NCBI GenBank assembly: GCA_010909165.1
Contig: MU008163.1
Span: forward strand, 62,001 to 126,000
Source of the DNA: Anthoceros angustus
Taxonomy: Eukaryota > Streptophyta > Anthocerotopsida > Anthocerotales > Anthocerotaceae
Direction: 5' to 3'
Length of the DNA: 64,000 bases
The translations under genes and the position numbers were made by a program. This document shows positions 57,601 to 64,000 of the stretch, in pieces. Below the pieces are notes generated by a model that was given only the letters and a program-made list of their open reading frames with translations, ran no database searches and was not told where the DNA came from. The stretch's first letter is position 1, and each line of letters opens with the position of its first letter.

Positions 57601-58559
57601 AATCATTGTGGCGTCCGGAGCACATCACCGCATGTAAGTGCCACACGAGGGGCTCTCACCGCCGCCAGTCGGGCATTTGTTACGGTGTGCTTCAGCACAC
57701 AGCGGAGATACCAAGAGTGCGGGATCGGGAGCCAAAGAATGATCTTTGAGTATGACCCACAAGCCTGTGGCACTTCCAGGAGCGGTGCGTGATAAAGCCA
57801 AGGCAAAGGCGGTAGTCTTGACAAGGTCGGCTCCTTAGAAGCCGCTGCCCTCACCACCACGGTAGGGGCATTGGTGGCCAACATGGGCAATGGTTACTAC
57901 CGCTCCGCTTATCAGACCCTGGCCTGGCACACAGTCTATGTTCGTGATGCCGAGGAGGAAGATTATGGATTGCACACCAAGCACTTGACTTGCAAGTTGT
58001 TGATGAGACTCGAGACTACCCGTGGTTGGGGCATGAGCTGAAGGCAGCAGTTGGAGGGGTGGTGATGGCTAATGCATCCGGTTACAAGGCATGAGGCAGG
58101 CGGCCATTCCCGATCTTTTGCCACATTGCCATCTGGGTGCACAACTCCAGCACGGGGACAAGATCATCTAGGTGACCCAGACGCACGAATCGTGCGTGAC
58201 ACGCAAGCGGCAGGAGGTCGATTCCGAGAGATATATTTGCTACCGCATACCGTCACCCGAGGCCGTGTGAAACCGTAGACATGCCTTTCCCTCGATGACT
58301 TGGGCATAGGTGGGCGTTTACATCGAGATCTTGGAGCCAACGGTCGAGACGCAATGGCGTCGATTGGGGTGACCAACCTTTACCCACCCATGCGGGATGG
58401 GTGTTACCCACCACAAGACTCATGAGGTTACCGCTAGGGGCTCGGCAAGGCTGCCACTCAACGAGCCCGGATCACGAGAGAGCGGATAGCACCCACAAAC
58501 CGGGCGACGATTCGGGTTAGCAATGCCATGGTTGACAATCGCAGGCACGCGTCACCATC

Positions 58560-58870
58560 ATGGTATGCCCCCAAAATGGTACTCCTTGACACCGGGGCCC
58601 AGCCCGTCATCACCGTAGTGCGGCCGCTTCGCGGGAGATGCTCTTAGAGCTCCCATGGAACATCCGGGCGCATCGGGGGCCATAGAGCCGTGTGGGCATC
58701 AAACCGGTGCATCACATTGAAACTGTGGACGCCGCGCCATGACATTAGCTGTCCATTGTTTAGTGACCACTGCTACCAATTATGATGTTCTGTTGGGGCA
58801 AGAATTTCTCTTCCCGCCAGGTGTCAGTATCGACAATTGGACAGAACAGGCCTACTACCGGCCAGATTGG
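58560..58870 (+). pseudogene. Gypsy protease, copy 2
   Basis: atggtactccttgacaccgg gives MVLLDTGAQPVIT with the DTGA active site. In another frame MTLAVHCLVTTATNYDVLLG then QEFLFPPG completes the retropepsin fold. Confidence 0.75.
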
Positions 58871-59229
58871 CAACGTGGAGGACGAGAGGTGGCCCACTTT
58901 CCCTTACATCTGCATGGAAGGAATGATGAGGACGAAGCTTCGTTGGCTATGCGCCACATCCTGACAACAAACTGCTGCGCCAGCACTTCGCTGATGGCAA
59001 GGGACACCACTCACGTGGACAGATGGTTGTCACCGAGCTCGAGGATGAGCCTAATGAAGCATGGGCGGCAATAGCATGTATCACAGATGCCGTGCAGGTT
59101 GTTTCGGCGGGAAAAGATGCAACTATCATGTTGAAAGGGGTCAAGGATCAAGTGGCCCGTGCTCTGACTCTGCTGGACAGCACCTACACCGACCCTGCTC
59201 ACCCAGGCACTATTGATCATCAACCCATC

Positions 59230-60145
59230 GGTGGACCGCACTGGCGGGGAATGACTGGTTGAACTCTTTGGTGGGTTATGCACGAGCCTAGAAGCGATTC
59301 TCAAGGGGCTCACTATCCACGGTACATCTTGTGACAATGTGAGATCTCCCAAACATTGGCTGCCAGCATCCAAGGGCGCTGCTTTCCTAGTCGGATTCTC
59401 TGTGGCAGTACCTTCAACCATGCCACGGGATGTACGGTACATCCAGGCGTCACATCCATGCATTGGCTCCCATTGACTTGGTCATTCTTGGATGGGAGTG
59501 CCAAGGTTTTCTCAGGCTGGCGGCGCTGCAAGACCTGACGGGGCTTTTCGAGACTTCAGATATCTTGGTGTGGACGCAACGGTATAGCCCTCATTGTGCA
59601 TACCTGCTGGAAAACACACCTGCTCAGTTTGACTCACGGGCCCAGGTGAAAGAAGACATGATGCTCGTGCAACATCACCTGGGACCCCCCTTCCTCATGG
59701 ATGCAGCACAAGTGGGCAGCTACACGCACCGCTTACGCAACTATTGGACAAATTGGGTGCCAAGGGCGGTGCTGGAGATAGTGCTTAGCAACACTACACA
59801 CGACGTTGGCCTTGCACCGTGTGAACCTCACACCACCAAGCCGGGCTGTCGAGTGCCAGAAGCGCCTGGTACCCCACCAACATCCAAGGGCACCCGGAAG
59901 CACTCTCCCAACACTGGTCACTTTTCCCGCTCACATGCTTACAGGGGACAAGGTCTTTGGATTGCTCCTAAATACAACCACACAACAATGGGAGGAGCCC
60001 TGCGTGGAAGAACGGGAAAGGCTAATGGGTTTCCAAACTCACTCCACCTTGTAGTTACTAGCGTTGTGCAGCACTTGGCAGGGCCATGGACCTCAACGCC
60101 GTCACATGGTTGGTTAGCTTGTGTTTGGCATTCCAGATCTTGACA
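59230..60145 (+). pseudogene. Cytosine-5 DNA methyltransferase domain inside Gypsy pol, copy 2
   Basis: Same motifs as copy 1 but in several frames: motif I VELFGGLCTSLEAIL (59262-59310), motif III/IV HIHALAPIDLVILGWECQGF (59447-59510), then LLENTPAQFDSRAQ (motif VI), LMDAAQVGSYTHRLRNYW (motif VIII), ERERLMGFQTHSTL (motif IX) and a motif X helix WLVSLCLAFQIL (near 60110-60145). Frame 59430-60143 covers motifs III to IX partly. It shows GG in motif I and extra residues around motif VI that copy 1 lacks, so each copy keeps pieces the other has lost. The linker before motif I contains a conserved-looking block (AWAAIACITDAVQVVSAGKD) of unknown role. Confidence 0.8.
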
Positions 60146-60377
60146 GGTCCAAGCAAAGATTCGCTCACGCACATGCCCCATGCGTACACTTTCCTTTCCG
60201 GATTTACCACCTCATCCTTGGCTCGATCCGGGGAGGAGACCGTATGGTGGCGGTCGAGGTCTACTTTTCTTGCATCAACCCTTGAGGATGCAGGACGAGA
60301 TGGAGGAGCGCCACCAAGCCACCTTTTGGCGGACACGTTCCTTTGGACCATGGGACTGAGCTTCTTGACCAGCGTGA

Positions 60378-61181
60378 GTGGATCGGACATTGCTTAGGTA
60401 CAAGGATTGTTTTGCATTTTCAATGAAGGAGCTCAAGCGGTGCAACGTGACCACATTTCGTATCAAGTTGACCACTGAGGAGCCCATCTACCGACGACGG
60501 TACCGGCTCAGCAAATCGGAATGGGAAATGGTCGACGCCAGGTGCAAGGAGCTCTTGGATGCCGGACTCATCCGACCGTCAAGTTTGGATTTCGCCGCTG
60601 CCACGGTCATGCCACCAAAGAAAGACAGCCAGGGGCTGTGGACTGAGAAGAGGATGTGCGGGGATTATCGCCCCATCAATGCCGTCACCGCTCAAGACCG
60701 TTACCCCATGCCAACTCCAGAGGAGATTTTTGACAGCATTGGGCAGTCCCGTTACTTTTCTACGCTGGACTTGAGACAAGGTTTCAACCAGGTACCGGTA
60801 GCAGAGGAGGACATCAAAAAGACCGCATTCCACGGTTCTCAACAGCTGTGGGAATGGCTAGTGATGCCTTTTGGGTTCAGGAACGCACCTGTAACATTCC
60901 AACGGGTGATGGACCTAGTGTTGACCGGGTCTGCTAATCTACTTTGTTACATAGACGATGTGCTTGTGCACAGTGCAGACTTCGAATCACACTTGGTCCA
61001 CCTTGAGGACCTGTTCCAGCGCCTACGCAAGGCCCAATTGACTTGTCACCCAGCAAAGTGCGAATTTGGGATGAACACTGTGGCATATTTGGGTCATAGG
61101 ATTGTCCGTGGCATGATGCCACATGCGACCAAGATTCAAGCCATCTTGCGGGTCAAGGAACCCACCAATGTCTCACCGTGA
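60378..61181 (+). CDS. Gypsy reverse transcriptase, copy 2
   Basis: Open frame of 267 codons: LLRYKDCFAFSMKELKRCNV, then YRRRYRLSKSEWEMVDARCK, MCGDYRPINAVTAQDRYPMP, RYFSTLDLRQGFNQVPV, FHGSQQLWEWLVMPFGFRNA and the catalytic LLCYIDDVLVH. All RT blocks from fingers to thumb are present, so this stretch may be near-functional. The stop at 61181 falls in the connection to RNase H, where one or a few bases appear lost. Confidence 0.9.
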   Translation: MDRTLLRYKDCFAFSMKELKRCNVTTFRIKLTTEEPIYRRRYRLSKSEWEMVDARCKELLDAGLIRPSSLDFAAATVMPPKKDSQGLWTEKRMCGDYRPINAVTAQDRYPMPTPEEIFDSIGQSRYFSTLDLRQGFNQVPVAEEDIKKTAFHGSQQLWEWLVMPFGFRNAPVTFQRVMDLVLTGSANLLCYIDDVLVHSADFESHLVHLEDLFQRLRKAQLTCHPAKCEFGMNTVAYLGHRIVRGMMPHATKIQAILRVKEPTNVSP

Positions 61182-61340
61182 GGGCGTTCGGCTTGTGCAA
61201 CTATTATCGGTGTATATCCGAACTTGACAGGTGCCAAGCCACTCAATGACATGTTGCGCAAGGACACTACATGGGCATGGACAAGTGCGGCTCAGCAGGC
61301 GTTTGATGAGCTGAAGTCACAGCTCACATAGGCACCGATC

Positions 61341-61730
61341 ATGGCCAGACCAGACTTTGGGAAACCCTTTGTTGTCCATACCGACTGGAGCTGCTTAGGC
61401 TTGGGAGCTGTCTTGGCACAATTGGATGAGCATGGGCATGAGAGAGTCATAGCTTATGCTTCTCGTAGCAACAACAGAGCTGAGGCAAATTACAGCAGCT
61501 ATGAAGGCGAGTGTCTCGCCGCAGTATGGGCAGTTTGCCATTTTAGACCCTACCTTACGTGACCTTTCACCCTAGTCACGGATCACCAGCCCTTGAAGTG
61601 GTTAATGGCCAACTCAAAGCTAAGTGGGAAACTCGCCAGGTGGGCGATGATTTTGCAAGACTACGAGTTCGTGGTGGTGCATCGCCGAGTCAAGCATCGA
61701 ACGAATACCTATCCGAACCCGGATGAGAGC
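61341..61730 (+). CDS. Gypsy RNase H, copy 2
   Basis: [40 protein letters not shown] and [12 protein letters not shown] in frame 61341-61562. The remainder, [20 protein letters not shown] and EFVVVHR, follows in frame 61593-61808 after a short gap at about 61555. Confidence 0.85.
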
Positions 61731-61816
61731 TCGAGGATAGCGGAGGCACGGCAAGACGGGAGCTACATGAGGCTTTCACGGTTGCCCTTTGGTGACATGC
61801 ATGCCTAGGCGGGTGC

Positions 61817-62640
61817 GTGATGCGGAAACTCGTCAAGGACATGGGAAGACCAGCATACCCTCGGTATGTGCAACAGCAGTTGATCTTGCATTGTGCAGAT
61901 GAGCTGGAGACAGCAGCGCCGTATCAGCATGATGGCTACCTTGTCAGGAGGTTGGGCAATGGCGTGGAACGGCTTGTGCCTCCACCCGGCAGGCGCCTTA
62001 TCAAGCGTGTGCACATGGGCCATTTTGGTGTTAAGCGAACTTACAGTTTGCTCACTCCCCACTTCTACGGCACGGATGTACCAAGTGAAGCAACGGGTGG
62101 CTGTTGTGAACAATGCGATCGGGTGAAGACATCATTCACCATTGATCCCAGTTGCACCGTTGCCCATTATGGGCCTATTTTTGTGGTCATGTGACTGATT
62201 GGGAACCGCCGAGGGCGCCCAGGCAAGCGTGTATGTGATGGTGATGATGGAACACTTCTCAAGTGGGTGGAGGTGGCTCTCCCAGATAAGAGTTCCGTAG
62301 CACCGCACAAGCATTCTTGCATAATGTGTTGGGGAGATTTGGCGGCTGCGCGGAGTGCTTGACAGATCAAGGGTCAGAGTTCCGCGGGGAATTCCAAGAT
62401 CTCCTGGATGCGGCCCTGATAGATCACCGCCGAACCAGCCGAGACCATCCTCAGGCCGATGGTATGGCCGAGCGGATGGTGCAAACAATTAAGAAAGGGC
62501 TCCGCAAGCTATGCCTTCAAATGCCCAAGACGGATTGGGACTTGGCCCTCCCTTATATTGCTATGGGCTATCGCATGAGCAAGCATGCGCCAGCCCATTC
62601 TCGCCATATTTCTGTTGTTTGAAGAGAACCCATACTTATG
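61817..62640 (+). pseudogene. Gypsy integrase, copy 2
   Basis: Zinc finger GHFGVKRTYSLLTPHFY and CCEQCDRVKTSF (61990-62130). The core is frameshifted between 62150 and 62310, then 62317-62622 carries LTDQGSEFRGEFQDLLDAAL and HPQADGMAERMVQTIKKGLR with the catalytic Glu region, ending YIAMGYRMSKHAPAH. Better 3' core than copy 1. Confidence 0.8.
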
Positions 62641-63254
62641 CCATTGCGACAAATGCAGTCGTGGACTTGGACAGTCCACCACATGGGCCCGAATTGTAGG
62701 CGAAAGGGCAGCCCTCTTCACAAGCGATGCATATGGCCATGGCAAATCGCCCATAAGACCGAGATACCTTACGATATGCGCACACCCGCTGGAAGCTTGA
62801 GCCCAAGCTCGAAGTTCCAGTCGGGATTTGTTTATCTTGAGCCAGCAATACCTTGGACACTAGCACCGGACATGTGCTCGGGTGAAGGAGATGCGGGGAA
62901 TGCGTTTTCTTGCGGCCGGATGGGAGGACCATGACCGATCACATGAAGAATTGCGCACCCTGCCACTTGCCCAACTTGGATCCTAACATCGTGATAGATT
63001 GGATCCCACAGGACACCCACGATCTGCGGGGAGGGTGGGTGACGAGCTCATGCTCCCTGCGGCCAGTTTGCAGCAGGGGTTATCACTTGTTCAGTCTCAC
63101 ACCACCTCTCACCGAAGTGCCAGATCAACTATGGTGCCCCGTTACTTAATTCTCGAGAGGCGTGCAGTACTAAGCAGTTCTCCACCCACAACAATGCTAC
63201 ATCGTTAGGCCGTATGGATCTAGCTTGGCTTGCCAACCTACGCCCAAAGCTGGG

Positions 63255-63919
63255 GAAGATGGATGCCAATAATCTAACATACCGTGTGAGCTTATACTTG
63301 CTTTTTGCGGTCAAGAATGTCCAGTAAGGAAGGAAGGTCGATCGAACAGGAGCACCTTCACAAAGATGCACCATCCAAATCCGGACAAGATCACGACACC
63401 GACATGCGGTCGCAGAAGATCGGATATGGGTGATAGCATGAATACTTTAGAAGGCGATATGAGAGTTACAATCACGCCCAAAACCCATGCATGTCTACAT
63501 ATATATTTAGCTGTCGATTAGGATAAACCCAACCACTGCTAGTGGCCCAACGAGTAGGTAAGAACCCTAATAGTCAGCCCGAGTAGAGCGTGGTAGCCGT
63601 GCCACACACGTGGCCAGATCGATCATGGCGCGATGGCCAACATAGGGTGACGGATATGGACATAGGGGAACCAACCGCTGCAAGCCCGGTGATAAAGCGG
63701 GCGCTGAAAACGCGATTGATGAAGTTACGCGTATGCACGGAAGACACTGTGCACTCTTTGTTTCGAGACATATCTTTGCAATACGATTTCTTCGGCGTAT
63801 TCATACATACAGCCAGCCTCGATGTGGTGCTGCCGATGGCGTGACTACTCTCAACTCCAAGCCTCGCAAGTTGCGAGACCCAAGTGCTTCCCCTCGATTG
63901 AAGGTGCGGCGAATTTGTT
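63255..63919 (+). repeat. Gypsy 3' LTR, copy 2
   Basis: Begins gaagatggatgccaataat and ends gcgaatttgtt, colinear with the other LTRs with scattered small gaps. Confidence 0.75.
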
Positions 63920-64000
63920 GAAGATGGATGCCAATAATCTAACAAGTGTGAGCTTATACTTCTTTGTTTTTTTCGGTCAATGAATGTGCCGGAGTAAGGA
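63920..64000 (+). repeat. Start of a further Gypsy LTR, cut by the window edge
   Basis: gaagatggatgccaataatc follows the preceding LTR directly, repeating the LTR-LTR arrangement of 55571/55572. A third tandem element or a solo LTR probably continues to the right. Confidence 0.7.

Larger units (their letters stand above)
56257..63254 (+). mobile_element. Ty3/Gypsy retrotransposon with cytosine methyltransferase domain, copy 2 internal region
   Basis: Same order as copy 1: Gag (56460-57600), protease (58570-58860), methyltransferase (59245-60140), RT (60378-61181), RNase H (61341-61720), integrase (61817-62640). RT and the third integrase motif are better preserved than in copy 1, while the Gag N-terminus is worse. 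An AT-poor purine run (gctgggg) precedes the 3' LTR. Confidence 0.85.

Overview
The window is nuclear DNA of a land plant, probably a seedless vascular plant (fern or lycophyte) and less likely a hornwort. Three things support this. There are spliced plant housekeeping genes (CTP synthase, vacuolar sorting receptor) with GT-AG introns. There is a cluster of PPR-DYW genes of the 'KP' subtype, which is known from hornworts, lycophytes and ferns. The rest is dense Copia/Gypsy retrotransposon sequence.

Layout. 0-2.1 kb: 5' two thirds of a CTP synthase gene on the minus strand, 12 exons resolved. 2.8-5.4 kb: Copia gag fragment, an orphan LTR end with primer-binding site, and unclassified repeat. 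5.4-5.8 kb: GC-rich palindromic minisatellite. 5.9-15.5 kb: a Copia family in head-to-tail, indel-ridden copies. 15.5-18.7 kb: unrecognised GC-rich repeat. 18.7-20.1 kb: decayed Copia RT/RNase H. 21.3-31.4 kb: three related PPR loci, namely an inverted pseudogene, one intact 984-codon gene and a direct pseudogene. 24.3-25.4 and 31.8-35.9 kb: a family encoding an L1-ORF1-like protein, with two tandem copies in the second region. 35.8-37.0 kb: Copia 3' end with one LTR. 38.0-43.6 kb: vacuolar sorting receptor gene, 12 exons, with exons 1 to 5 duplicated head to tail. 44.8-46.1 kb: two-exon gene resembling a plant BTB/POZ-associated family. 47.2-64 kb: two tandem copies of a Ty3/Gypsy element and the start of another LTR.

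Most interesting content. (1) The Gypsy element carries a complete cytosine-5 DNA methyltransferase domain of DNMT3/DRM type between protease and reverse transcriptase, in both copies. (2) The intact PPR protein has the KP box and a GRP C-terminus in place of DYW, the signature linked to U-to-C RNA editing. It also carries an N-terminal motif resembling the PDF motif of plant organellar single-stranded-DNA-binding (OSB) proteins, an unusual combination. (3) Many repeats occur as adjacent head-to-tail pairs, and the differences in the transposon copies are small indels clustered at CAG/CTG triplets. That looks like base-calling error at CHG-methylated cytosines plus possible false duplication, so many 'pseudogene' frameshifts here may not be biological.
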